From contig NZ_FNFL01000002.1 in assembly GCF_900101125.1 (NCBI RefSeq), positions 558,001 through 622,000 of the forward strand: a DNA stretch of 64,000 bases. Reading direction: 5' to 3'. Under the pieces are notes generated by a model. It searched no databases, was not told the DNA's origin, and saw only the letters and a list, made by a program, of their open reading frames with translations. This DNA is from Sediminibacillus albus. GTDB taxonomy: Bacteria > Bacillota > Bacilli > Bacillales > Amphibacillaceae. Position 1 is the first letter of the stretch; each line of letters starts with the position of its first letter. Positions 26,173 to 34,449 of this stretch are shown here, in pieces. The translations under genes were made by a program, and so were the position numbers.

Positions 26173-27351
26173 TTGCATACTGAACTTCCAGTTATATTAG
26201 GAGCCGGACTAATCCTTATCGGGATTTTTTATTTAGGTTTTTTAAGCCTGAAGATTAAATTTCCAAGTGTCATTTTATATATTTTGTTAGGAATCTTGTT
26301 AGCCGATTACCTTAGTGAAAATGAAATATTGCATGTAGCAAGCGAAATCGGAATCGTATTATTATTCTTCCTTCTAGGTTTGGAATTCAGTGTATCCCGG
26401 CTGGGGCGAATTGCCAAGCGTGCATGGCCTTCTGGATTGCTTGATCTCGTATTAAGCTTTGGTGTTTCCATGATGATTGCTATCGGCTTTGGCATGGGCT
26501 TATTTACTGCCTTTTTAGTTGGTGGTGTAGCCTATGCAACGAGTTCCTCAATCACTGCAAAACTGTTAGATGACAAGAGCCGGATGGCTAATACAGAAAC
26601 GGAATATATATTGGCTATCTTAATATTTGAAGATTTAATAGCACCGATTATTGTAGCTATTCTTATTGGCGTTGGCAGCGGAGGCAGCTTTGCAGCCAAT
26701 GATCTGCTGATTCTTTTAGGAAAGATAATCGGACTGGCAGCAGCTGCAATAATAATCGGAAAGCTTGTTTTTAAAAGGTTTGATGCTTTATGGGAAAAAG
26801 TGGAGGACGAGGATTTCAAAATCGCGCTCTTAGTGGGGCTTGCTTTAGCTTACGGAGGATTGGCATTGTTTCTCGGATTGTCAGAAGTGCTTGGGGCATT
26901 TTTGGCAGGAATGATGCTAGCGGAAATCAGCAATATCCATCGGGTGGAACAAACAGTTATTCCAATCAGAGACTTGATGCTGCCCACCTTTTTTGTTTAC
27001 TTTGGAACATCAATTGAATTAGGAAATGGAATCCCGATGCCATTGTTATTGATTACTTTGTTAGTATGGTCGATCGTGGCAAAAGTTTTGGTTGGTGTTA
27101 TCGGCGGACGCTGGTTTGGACTTTCGAAAAAAGTGTCGTTGCGTGCCGGTTTGTCTCTCTGTGCAAGAGGAGAGTTTTCTGTGGTCATTGCCAGTGTCGC
27201 AGCAGGAGCTGTTAAAGTCATGGCTGGCATATATATTGTAGCAGCTGCTTTTTTAGGAATGGTGTTATTTGAGCAGGCACCTAGGATAGCAAATAAACTT
27301 TATGGGAAGCAAAAACCGAAAAAGAAAGATTTAAAGGTACCGGGCTCCTGA
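26173..27351 (+). CDS. khtU: K+/H+ antiporter membrane subunit KhtU
   Basis: A 392-residue CPA2-family antiporter with about 12 membrane segments (LLFFLLGLEFS at ~70, SSSITAKLLDD at ~125, GLSLCARGEFSVV at ~328). With KhtT it exports K+ in exchange for protons, protecting against excess K+ and alkaline stress. The likely start is TTG 26173; the ribosome site GAGGA is about 11 bases away, so the exact start is uncertain. A short basic tail follows the last segment. Confidence 0.85.
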   Translation: MHTELPVILGAGLILIGIFYLGFLSLKIKFPSVILYILLGILLADYLSENEILHVASEIGIVLLFFLLGLEFSVSRLGRIAKRAWPSGLLDLVLSFGVSMMIAIGFGMGLFTAFLVGGVAYATSSSITAKLLDDKSRMANTETEYILAILIFEDLIAPIIVAILIGVGSGGSFAANDLLILLGKIIGLAAAAIIIGKLVFKRFDALWEKVEDEDFKIALLVGLALAYGGLALFLGLSEVLGAFLAGMMLAEISNIHRVEQTVIPIRDLMLPTFFVYFGTSIELGNGIPMPLLLITLLVWSIVAKVLVGVIGGRWFGLSKKVSLRAGLSLCARGEFSVVIASVAAGAVKVMAGIYIVAAAFLGMVLFEQAPRIANKLYGKQKPKKKDLKVPGS

Positions 27352-27354
27352 AAA

Positions 27355-27397
27355 AACAAAAACTGCCCCTTATCGATTGAAGGGAGACAGTTTTTGT
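27355..27397. terminator. Terminator between khtU and kapB
   Basis: AAAAACTGCCCCTT pairs imperfectly with AAGGGAGACAGTTTTT between convergent genes. Confidence 0.65.
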
Positions 27398-27398
27398 C

Positions 27399-27782
27399 TT
27401 ACGTAAAGTAATGCCGTTCCAAATCATCCAAACTTTCTTTTGCCTGGTTATTGAATTGGGAATCTTCTTTGGTTAGTTTTTCCTTCATCTCGTTAAGCGA
27501 CTGTTTTAACGAGGCTTGATAGTCCGGAATGGTGTCTTCGGTGTAAGGATGTACAGCAGGCTTGGAAACGTTCATTTTTTCCAAGTAACTCAAAGCTTTT
27601 CGTTGATGAAAAAAAACATTTTCCGTCTTTCCGTAATTATGTAGATCCCCCTGCAATGGATGCTTAACAACAGCAAGTACTTTCACCAAGTAATTTTCTC
27701 CCCGATCCTCTACGATTTCCCCAATATAGCTTCCTGATTTATAATGGGCTTTGACGATGTCTCCAATGCTTGCATTGTCCAA
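27399..27782 (-). CDS. kapB: Kinase-associated protein KapB
   Basis: A 127-residue protein matching B. subtilis KapB: GDIVKAHYKSGSYIGEI near the start, YLVKVLAVVKHPLQGDLH in the middle, then FFHQRKALSY. KapB is needed for KinB to start the sporulation phosphorelay. No kinB is beside it, unlike B. subtilis, where kinB adjoins kapB and patB. It lacks an obvious lipobox here (starts MDNASIGD), so lipid attachment is doubtful. AGGAGG precedes the start. Confidence 0.88.
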   Translation of the reverse strand: MDNASIGDIVKAHYKSGSYIGEIVEDRGENYLVKVLAVVKHPLQGDLHNYGKTENVFFHQRKALSYLEKMNVSKPAVHPYTEDTIPDYQASLKQSLNEMKEKLTKEDSQFNNQAKESLDDLERHYFT

Positions 27783-27894
27783 AGTGAACTCCTCCTTTTT
27801 ACACTGTTAATTCAATTTTGCCAGAAGGACTGCTTGTGTACAAGCGGAAACAGTGTTTGTTATAATAACCAGAGAAGGAAAGGCGTGATTGACA

Positions 27895-28095
27895 ATGATG
27901 GAATTTTTGTATTTTCCAGAGGACAAGTCAGAGTATCTTCCGGCTGTGATTTCATTAATTATATTTTTTATCGGAGCCACCGTAACGATGTACTTAATAT
28001 ATAAGCATTCCAAGAAAGAGGCAAAGCGAGTGGATGAAGAATATGCTTCAAGGATTTCGGCCCCATATCCAAAAGAAGAGGAAAAATACGATTGA
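27895..28095 (+). CDS. Small single-span membrane protein, unknown
   Basis: A 66-residue protein with one hydrophobic segment (about residues 19-40: VISLIIFFIGATVTMYLIY) and a charged C-terminal tail rich in Glu and Lys. AAGGAAAGG lies upstream of the ATG. I do not recognise it. It is divergent from kapB, at the place where kinB would be expected by comparison with B. subtilis, but it bears no resemblance to a kinase. Confidence 0.55.
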   Translation: MMEFLYFPEDKSEYLPAVISLIIFFIGATVTMYLIYKHSKKEAKRVDEEYASRISAPYPKEEEKYD

Positions 28096-28113
28096 AAACC
28101 TCTGCTGGTCATT

Positions 28114-28463
28114 GGAGGGCACTGAAGCTCTATGATAGGTAGAATTATAAAAAAAGCGGTCTGTGTGGGATTTAATTTCCATACAGACCGCTTTCGTCTA
28201 ACTTCAAGAGGTTTGTGCCCTCTATTCCTTCATTCGTTTAACGATTCGTTTCACATTGCCGTGAAAATCGCGATTGCCCCTTGAATGCACATGCCTTTGA
28301 GACCGGAAGATGAGGCGACCTCATATCCCGTGTCTATGTTGATTCCGCGATGGGGCGTTCGGTGGTGACGCCTGCGGCAAGCCTCCACCGACAAGCGATT
28401 CGCGGAAACAACAACAAACTTTGATCGCCCCTTTAGATTAAAACGGACTTTTTCAGTGCCCCC
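28114..28463. repeat. Structured element C, possible MITE-like element
   Basis: About 350 non-coding bases bordered by a 10-base inverted repeat, GGGCACTGAA at 28117-28126 and its complement at 28452-28461. Inside, TCCGCGA (about 28344) pairs with TCGCGGA (about 28399) and encloses GGTGG/CCACC. The GC content is higher than in the neighbours. The GGGCACTGAA end reminds me of IS1182-type termini, but this is from memory. No transposase frame exists. The hairpin at 28153-28194 falls within it. Confidence 0.45.
28153..28194 (+). terminator. Hairpin terminator
   Basis: AAAGCGGTCTGTGTGG pairs with CCATACAGACCGCTTT (one mismatch). It lies 58 bases after the small membrane protein gene and inside the left part of the repeat-like element. 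Confidence 0.7.
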
Positions 28464-28487
28464 GTTCATTGCGGGGGTTTCTTTTTT
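28459..28487 (+). terminator. Terminator at the right end of element C
   Basis: CCCCCG and CGGGGG with a 7-base loop, followed by TTTCTTTTTT. Confidence 0.75.
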
Positions 28488-28564
28488 AAATTTGCTTCAG
28501 GATAAATCTGTTTCTTGATGGCTATACTATTATTATAGAAAAGCAGCTATTGGGAGATGATTTT

Positions 28565-29149
28565 ATGCGGCGAGCGTCAATGGCAATATTATTGTTATTT
28601 ATGCTCATATTGGTGGGCTGCCAAGAGGATATCCAGTCACCTTTGGAGATTGATATGTTTAACAGTGATGGCGATTCGATTGGTACTGCAACGCTATCAG
28701 AGCAAGCAGACGGTGTACAGGTGAAACTCTCTTTGGAGGGGTTGGCACCTGGCTTACATGGAATTCATGTACATGAGTTTCCAAATTGTGAAGGGCCTGA
28801 TTTTAAGTCAGCTGGAAGCCATCTAAATCCCGAAGGAAACCAGCATGGTTTGATGCACCCCGAAGGCGCCCATTTGGGCGATTTGCCTAACGTGGAAGTG
28901 GATGCGGAAGGAATGGCTGAGGCAGAACTGATGGTCAATGGAGCAACATTGACCGATGGGAAAAATTCACTTCTCAAAGAAGATGGAACATCACTGGTAC
29001 TGCATGATGGGCAAGACGATGGAGTTAGCCAGCCTGGCGGCGAGTCAGGTGAAAGAATTGCCTGCGGAAAAATACAAGTTGGACAGTCAGGCGGAAATGA
29101 ATCGCCAACTGATCCGACAAAAGACAATAAAGAAAAAGAAGAAAAGTAA
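28565..29149 (+). CDS. sodC: Cu/Zn superoxide dismutase, lipoprotein
   Basis: A 194-residue membrane-anchored SOD with lipobox LVGC (Cys19). All metal ligands of active Cu/Zn SOD are visible: H68 and H70 (GIHVHEF), bridging H86 (GSHLNPE), H94, H103, D106, and H147 (VLHDG). C75 and C167 (ERIACG) form the usual disulfide. It would remove superoxide outside the membrane. By contrast, B. subtilis YojM lacks copper ligands. The C-terminal ~25 residues after the domain are a charged tail ending in Glu/Lys. Confidence 0.92.
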   Translation: MRRASMAILLLFMLILVGCQEDIQSPLEIDMFNSDGDSIGTATLSEQADGVQVKLSLEGLAPGLHGIHVHEFPNCEGPDFKSAGSHLNPEGNQHGLMHPEGAHLGDLPNVEVDAEGMAEAELMVNGATLTDGKNSLLKEDGTSLVLHDGQDDGVSQPGGESGERIACGKIQVGQSGGNESPTDPTKDNKEKEEK

Positions 29150-29194
29150 GGCTGCCACTGAAGGGTTCTCGTTCCCTGGAGTGGCAGCCTTTTA
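29148..29194. terminator. Bidirectional terminator between sodC and patB
   Basis: AAGGCTGCCACT / AGTGGCAGCCTT with an imperfect inner stem and TTTT, overlapping the sodC stop codon, between convergent genes. Confidence 0.85.
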
Positions 29195-29198
29195 GTAG

Positions 29199-30365
29199 CT
29201 AACGCTCGTTTAAAGCTTTTATAATCCGGTTTATTCCTTCTTCTACCGTTACTCGGGGACAGGCGATATTAATACGCATAAACCCTTCGCCTTCTTCACC
29301 AAAGGACAATCCATCATTCAGGCCAACCTTTGCTTGTTCCTGCATAAACTTTTTCAACTGATCATTCGACAGCTTCATCGGACGGCAATCAAGCCAAATT
29401 AAGTAGGTACCCTCAGCTGGGATTACGTTTATTTCCTTCCGACTCTCGAAGGCTTCTTCTACTAGACGTTTGTTTCCTTCGAGCAGCTGATGGAGATCAT
29501 CCAGCCATTCCTGCCCATCATTATAAGCAGCTTCTAACGCAGTAATCCCCATGGTGTTAAGGATTTTAATCCCTTGCATATGAAAATACTTATCGATTTT
29601 TTCCCTCTTATGCTTATCAGGACTAATTAAATAGGAAACCTGTAATCCCGCAAGGTTGAATGATTTAGTAGGGGACATACAAGTAATGGTAATCTCATTG
29701 ATTTCTTTTGAGAGAGATGCAATCGGTGTATGCTTATGGCCAGCATAAACGATATCAGCATGGATTTCATCTGAGAATATTAATACACCATATTTCAGGC
29801 ACAATTCCCCTATTTTCCGCAGTTCATCTTCCGTCCAAACTCTTCCTACCGGATTATGCGGGTTACACAAAATAAAGGCTTTAACCCCCTGTTTTAACTC
29901 AGCTTCGAATGCTTCAAAGTCAATGGTATATCTATTGCCTTCCAATTTCAGCGGGTTTTTCACCAGCTGTCTGTTATGCATATGAACAAGATCGTAAAAG
30001 GGTGGATATACTGGAGTCTGGATCATCAGTTTATCGCCATCTGAAGTCAGCGCCTGCACGGCCATATGTAAACTGGTAATCACGCCAGGACTATATAATA
30101 ACCATGAGTGATGAATCTCCCAATCATGCCTTGTTTTCATCCAATTGGAAACAGATTGGTTTATTAAGTGATCTGTGACGGTATAGCCAAAAATCCCGTG
30201 TTCAGCTCTGGAAACAAGCGCATTTCTTACCGGTTCTGGCACTGGAATGTCCATGTCAGCTACCCACATGGGAAGTACATCATTAGAGCCATAGATGGAT
30301 TTTATTAAATCCCATTTGACAGACCGTGTACCTGTCCGTTGGCGAACCTCATTGAAAGTGTGCAT
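29199..30365 (-). CDS. patB: Cystathionine beta-lyase PatB (MalY/PatB family)
   Basis: A 388-residue PLP aminotransferase-fold C-S lyase. The PLP lysine is K234 in SPTKSFNLAG; ILCNPHNPVGRVW (about 165-177) and SDEIHADIV (198-206) are family motifs. PatB cleaves cystathionine to homocysteine, linking to methionine synthesis and to metK later in the window. AGGAGG precedes the ATG. Its neighbourhood to kapB and yugF matches B. subtilis apart from the absent kinB. Confidence 0.9.
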   Translation of the reverse strand: MHTFNEVRQRTGTRSVKWDLIKSIYGSNDVLPMWVADMDIPVPEPVRNALVSRAEHGIFGYTVTDHLINQSVSNWMKTRHDWEIHHSWLLYSPGVITSLHMAVQALTSDGDKLMIQTPVYPPFYDLVHMHNRQLVKNPLKLEGNRYTIDFEAFEAELKQGVKAFILCNPHNPVGRVWTEDELRKIGELCLKYGVLIFSDEIHADIVYAGHKHTPIASLSKEINEITITCMSPTKSFNLAGLQVSYLISPDKHKREKIDKYFHMQGIKILNTMGITALEAAYNDGQEWLDDLHQLLEGNKRLVEEAFESRKEINVIPAEGTYLIWLDCRPMKLSNDQLKKFMQEQAKVGLNDGLSFGEEGEGFMRINIACPRVTVEEGINRIIKALNER

Positions 30366-30456
30366 ATAGATGTCCTCCTTTATTTCGCACTATATCCATA
30401 TTATATTAATAGCTTATTGTGATTGGAAACGATTTGAATCAACTTATCAATCGTTT

Positions 30457-31284
30457 TCACGTTTTGGTTTTGATGTATTCGCTTATTATCTCGGGAGCTT
30501 CTTCCGGAAGAAAATGGCCGGTAAGGGTAATAGCACAAAGTTCCGCGTTCGGCAAATGCTGGATGAGTTGATATCCATTTGAAATAGGAATAATTTGATC
30601 TTTTTTTCCCCAAAAGATCACACAAGGAAGCTTGATTGCTTTTAAGCAGTCAAAATTTAAATCGCCTTCGCGATCACGAATCATCTTAGACAGGCAATAA
30701 TATATATTTTTGTCTAAAAAGGGCTTCCTGTAAGCAGCCAGCATTCGTTTGGTAATCAAATCAGGAAAGTAAATGCACTTTTCCAAAACACCCTTGACCC
30801 CGATTTTTTGGAAGAGTTTTCGCAATAGATAGGGTGATATAGGCAGTCTGCTAATCAAACCTAATAAATTGGAGGCCTTTTTCAGGTAACAGGAGGGCGC
30901 CATAAGGAACAACTTTTCAATACGGCCCGGATAATAGTAGGCACACACCATAGCGATTTGTCCTCCCATCGAATGCCCGGCAATAGAGGCTTTTGAAATC
31001 GCCAATTTGTCCATGAAAAAGATGATCAATTCTGCCATCCAGCGGTAAGAAAAATTACAGTTGCGATTTTTTTCGCTGTCTCCAAATGGCGGGAGGTCAA
31101 TTGTTATAATGTGAAATTTATCGATTAACAATGGAATCATCTTACGAAAACTAAACTGGCTAGACAAAAATCCATGAATGAAAATTATATACGGTTTATC
31201 CAGGGAAGTATTTGTCTGGAAGATTTGATAGCTGACTGTACAATGTTGGAATTGTAGATACTTCTTCTTGTTGGTTATTCTCAT
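30457..31284 (-). CDS. yugF: Alpha/beta hydrolase YugF
   Basis: A 275-residue alpha/beta hydrolase. Nucleophile S105 in GHSMGG; oxyanion region IHGFLSS (36-42); acid in the WGKKDQ segment; His in TGHFLPEE near the C-terminus. The substrate is unknown; relatives are esterases or C-C bond hydrolases. AAGGGG precedes the start. A strong minus-strand terminator stands about 80 bases upstream, so either the promoter lies between them or the gene is attenuated. Confidence 0.85.
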   Translation of the reverse strand: MRITNKKKYLQFQHCTVSYQIFQTNTSLDKPYIIFIHGFLSSQFSFRKMIPLLIDKFHIITIDLPPFGDSEKNRNCNFSYRWMAELIIFFMDKLAISKASIAGHSMGGQIAMVCAYYYPGRIEKLFLMAPSCYLKKASNLLGLISRLPISPYLLRKLFQKIGVKGVLEKCIYFPDLITKRMLAAYRKPFLDKNIYYCLSKMIRDREGDLNFDCLKAIKLPCVIFWGKKDQIIPISNGYQLIQHLPNAELCAITLTGHFLPEEAPEIISEYIKTKT

Positions 31285-31362
31285 TATAGGAACCCCTTGA
31301 ATGTTGGAAGATACGATTATTCTTTCTCAAAAAGGCATATTTATTTTCAATGGCTATCTGTA

Positions 31363-31400
31363 AGGCAAAAAAAAAGACAAAGCTACGTAGCTTTGTCTTT
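31363..31400 (-). terminator. Minus-strand terminator upstream of yugF
   Basis: A perfect 28-base palindrome (AAAGACAAAGCTAC and its complement, 31373-31400). On the minus strand it is followed by nine Ts; on the plus strand there is no T-run. It therefore stops transcripts moving toward yugF from within the divergent yugF-yugI gap. Confidence 0.8.
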
Positions 31401-31559
31401 AACAGGGGGAATACGAGAAAGTCTTACAGTTATATGTATTACCATTTTTAATTAATAATAAACATATTTTTTGAAAAAAATTAGATATTAAGTCATTTAT
31501 GGTATATTTTTAATATTTTGTGAAGAAAACGGCTTATTCCGCAAGAATAAAGATATCTT

Positions 31560-31588
31560 TTGCGATATACTGTTTTCTATGCTAAAAT
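31560..31588 (+). promoter_or_regulatory. SigA-type promoter of yugI
   Basis: TTGCGA (31560-31565), 17 bases, TAAAAT (31583-31588) preceded by TGC (extended -10). Transcription would begin near 31595. The remaining 31401-31559 stretch is very AT-rich. Confidence 0.65.
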
Positions 31589-31635
31589 TAATAATTGTGT
31601 ATTAATAAATGAAAATATATCGGGAGTTGTTCAGC

Positions 31636-32028
31636 ATGGCAGAGAAGTTTGAAACAGGACAAATATTAGATGGTAAAGTAACAGGTATCCAACCTTATGG
31701 TGCATTTGTGGCCCTTGACAATGAAGTACAGGGACTTGTTCATATTTCGGAAGTGACACATGGTTATGTAAAAGATATTAATGATCACCTTTCTGTAGGT
31801 GATGAGGTTAAAGTTAAAATTCTTCAAATCGATGAGGAAAAAAATAAATATTCTTTATCTATCCGTGCAACTGAAGAGGCACCGAAGAAGGCAGAGCCCA
31901 AAAGAAAGCAGCCGGCTGCCGGAGGAGCACAGCAAGACAGTCAACAAGCAGGCTTCAACACTTTGAAAGATAAACTGGAAGAGTGGATTGAACAGTCTGA
32001 AGAGCGTGAAAACACGTACAAAAATTAA
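31636..32028 (+). CDS. yugI: General stress protein 13 YugI (S1 RNA-binding domain)
   Basis: A 130-residue protein: one S1 domain at about 4-75 (GQILDGKVTGIQPYGAFVAL, GLVHISEVTHGYV), a basic proline/lysine linker, and the conserved end GFNTLKDKLEEWIEQS. In B. subtilis it is a SigB-linked, ribosome-associated stress protein. ATG 31636 follows GGGAG; it matches the known N-terminus, while the frame is open 9 codons upstream. Confidence 0.92.
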   Translation: MAEKFETGQILDGKVTGIQPYGAFVALDNEVQGLVHISEVTHGYVKDINDHLSVGDEVKVKILQIDEEKNKYSLSIRATEEAPKKAEPKRKQPAAGGAQQDSQQAGFNTLKDKLEEWIEQSEERENTYKN

Positions 32029-32046
32029 AGAAGTGATAAGTAATAA

Positions 32047-32074
32047 AGCTGCCGCAAAATGGGCAGTTTTTTTA
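32047..32074 (+). terminator. Terminator after yugI
   Basis: AGCTGCC / GGGCAGTT stem followed by TTTTTT. Confidence 0.7.
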
Positions 32075-32081
32075 TGAAAAT

Positions 32082-32115
32082 AAACCTGCAAAGAATTTTA
32101 TTTGCAGGTTTATTT
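32082..32115 (-). terminator. Terminator after yuzA
   Basis: AAACCTGCAAA / TTTGCAGGTTT around a short loop; it lies just beyond the yuzA stop on the minus strand and beside the yugI terminator. Confidence 0.6.
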
Positions 32116-32122
32116 TTTGCAG

Positions 32123-32362
32123 TTAACGTTCTGTTTCAGGTTCTTTTCCAGCTGCCATTTCTTCGGCAGGCTTGAAAAGTAAAGAGAGGCAAACCAAACC
32201 ACTAATTCCAACCAATGTGTATATAATTCTGGCGAATGCACCGCTCTGTTCTCCGCCTCCGAAGATGGCAGCCACCAAATCGAATTGAAATAAACCAACT
32301 AGTCCCCAGTTCACAGCTCCAATGATAACAAGCAACAAAGAAATACGCTGCAGTGTACTCAC
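32123..32362 (-). CDS. yuzA: DUF378 membrane protein YuzA
   Basis: A 79-residue membrane protein with two hydrophobic segments. The N-terminal ISLLLVIIGAVNWGLVGLFQFDLV (as two adjacent parts) is the signature of DUF378. Function unknown. AGGAGGAATGC precedes the ATG. Convergent with yugI and divergent from pgi. Confidence 0.88.
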   Translation of the reverse strand: MSTLQRISLLLVIIGAVNWGLVGLFQFDLVAAIFGGGEQSGAFARIIYTLVGISGLVCLSLLFKPAEEMAAGKEPETER

Positions 32363-32545
32363 AAAGCATTCCTCCTTTTAAAGTAACTTTCTTTACATAG
32401 AAATTCCCAACCCTCAAAAAATTATTCAAAACTAAAAAAAACTTATGCAGAGGTTGTATGAGTTGAAGTGGATAGGGATTGCTTGATTTACACAGAGTGT
32501 TTCGGTACATTTAAGTAGTATTATCATAAATATGGAGGTTAAAGA

Positions 32546-33895
32546 ATGACACATATCCGTTTTGAATATGATCGTGCTTTATCTTTCTTCGGAAAGCATG
32601 AACTTGATTATTTGCAAGAACCTGTAAAGTTAGCCCATCAAGCTTTACATAACCAAACAGGAGCAGGAAATGACTTTCTTGGTTGGCTGGATTTACCTGA
32701 AAATTATGATAAAGAAGAGTTCAGCCGAATAAAAAAGGCTGCAGAAAAAATAAAATCGGATTCAGACGTATTGCTTGTTATAGGAATAGGCGGTTCTTAT
32801 TTAGGAGCTCGTGCTGCTTTGGAAATGCTTAACCATTCCTTTTATAATGAATTATCCAAAGAACAAAGAAAATCCCCGCAGGTTTTCTTTGTTGGGAACA
32901 GTATCAGTGCACCATATATGAATGACTTGTATGATATGCTGGAAGGCAAAGATGTTTCCATTAATGTTATCTCCAAAAGCGGTACGACGACCGAACCAGC
33001 GATTGCTTTCCGTCTCTTCCGTAAATTTTTGGAAGATAAATATGGTGTAGAGGAAGCTAGAAAGCGGATTTATGCAACTACCGACAAACAAAAAGGTGCA
33101 TTAAAGACACTAGCCGATGAAGAAGGGTATGAGAGTTTTGTCATTCCGGATGATGTTGGGGGACGTTACTCCGTCTTAACTGCTGTAGGACTTTTACCAA
33201 TCGCCGCAAGCGGAATCGACATAGATGCGATGATGGAAGGTGCCCGCAAGGCCCAACAGGAACTTTCTGCTGATAACCTTGAAGACAATCCTGCCTATCA
33301 ATATGCTGCTGTCCGGAACATTTTTTATAATAAAGGAAAGACGATAGAAATGTTGGTCAACTATGAACCATCTCTGCAGTACTTTTCAGAGTGGTGGAAG
33401 CAATTGTTTGGCGAAAGCGAAGGAAAAGACTTAAAAGGCCTTTATCCATCATCGGCTAATTTTTCAACAGATCTTCATTCTTTAGGGCAATATGTCCAGG
33501 AAGGGCGCAGAGATTTATTTGAAACGGTACTCCATGTGGAAGAGCCGAAATCAAATATTACCATCGAAGAAGATAAGCAAGACTTGGACGGATTAAATTA
33601 TCTTGCCGGTAAAACCATCGATGAGGTCAACGAAAAAGCTTATCAAGGAACCATGCTTGCCCATACAGATGGCCAGGTTCCCAACTTAATCGTACATTTG
33701 CCGAAGCTTGATGCTTATACATTTGGCTATGTGGTTTACTTTTTTGAAAAAGCTTGCGCAATAAGCGGTTACCTGCTTGGCGTTAATCCATTTGATCAGC
33801 CTGGAGTAGAAGCATATAAGAAAAATATGTTCGCTTTACTGGGTAAGCCTGGTTTCGAAGAACAAAAGCAAGAATTGGAAAAACGACTTAAATAA
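32546..33895 (+). CDS. pgi: Glucose-6-phosphate isomerase
   Basis: A 449-residue PGI of the short bacterial type. It interconverts glucose-6-P and fructose-6-P. Visible motifs: [14 protein letters not shown] (about 79-92), [10 protein letters not shown] (about 144-153), [14 protein letters not shown] (about 212-225) and a C-terminal [17 protein letters not shown] precedes the ATG. Monocistronic with its own terminator. Confidence 0.96.
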   Translation: MTHIRFEYDRALSFFGKHELDYLQEPVKLAHQALHNQTGAGNDFLGWLDLPENYDKEEFSRIKKAAEKIKSDSDVLLVIGIGGSYLGARAALEMLNHSFYNELSKEQRKSPQVFFVGNSISAPYMNDLYDMLEGKDVSINVISKSGTTTEPAIAFRLFRKFLEDKYGVEEARKRIYATTDKQKGALKTLADEEGYESFVIPDDVGGRYSVLTAVGLLPIAASGIDIDAMMEGARKAQQELSADNLEDNPAYQYAAVRNIFYNKGKTIEMLVNYEPSLQYFSEWWKQLFGESEGKDLKGLYPSSANFSTDLHSLGQYVQEGRRDLFETVLHVEEPKSNITIEEDKQDLDGLNYLAGKTIDEVNEKAYQGTMLAHTDGQVPNLIVHLPKLDAYTFGYVVYFFEKACAISGYLLGVNPFDQPGVEAYKKNMFALLGKPGFEEQKQELEKRLK

Positions 33896-33901
33896 CATAC
33901 C

Positions 33902-33936
33902 AAACCTCTGCCCGTCAGCTGGCGGAGGTTTTTTTA
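33902..33936 (+). terminator. Terminator after pgi
   Basis: AAACCTC-TGCC pairs with GGC-GGAGGTTT, followed by a T-run. Confidence 0.85.
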
Positions 33937-34041
33937 TGAACAAGAGGAAAACAGGCGTCCCCCTTGCCTTAACACACTCCACCTTGTATTCATGAAATCG
34001 TGTCTAAAGGGCATGCTGTTAAAAAAGGAGGTATTTCGGCT

Positions 34042-34449
34042 ATGATTCCTATTTCATCTAATTTGGAAAACAGGGATTTTTCCCTGCATGCTTTGGAAGA
34101 AACGCTAAAACCCATTGGATTCAGTATTGGGGGTAATTGGGATTATGATCAAGGCTCATTCGACTATAAAATGGGGGTGGAGGATGGATATCAATTTTTG
34201 CGCATTCCGTTTACAGCTGTCAAGGGTATGTTAGACTCCCCAGGAGTAATCGTAAAGCTTGGTAAGCCGTTTGTTTTATCGCATGTCTACCAATCAGGTA
34301 TTGACGAGGATGGACGCAACGGGGCACTGAGAGGAGCTGTTGATCAATTCCAGGCGCCAGTGGATGCGGACGCTCAGGTTGCTGATAAATTCATCCATGA
34401 AGGAAGACAATTGCTGCAAAAAGTGGAACAGTTACTTATGGAGCGCTGA
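34042..34449 (+). CDS. yugN: YugN family protein
   Basis: A 135-residue soluble protein matching YugN: GGNWDYDQGSFDYKM at ~30-44, YQFLRIPF and KPFVLSHVYQ. Function unknown. The ATG follows AAGGAGGT by 9 bases. Its last 18 bases overlap the end of the convergent yugO gene. The pgi-yugN-yugO order follows B. subtilis. Confidence 0.85.
   Translation: MIPISSNLENRDFSLHALEETLKPIGFSIGGNWDYDQGSFDYKMGVEDGYQFLRIPFTAVKGMLDSPGVIVKLGKPFVLSHVYQSGIDEDGRNGALRGAVDQFQAPVDADAQVADKFIHEGRQLLQKVEQLLMER

Noticed and set aside
28251-28469. Minus-strand 72-codon frame in element C
   Set aside because: It coincides with the stem-loop element and has a skewed Arg-rich product with no recognisable family.
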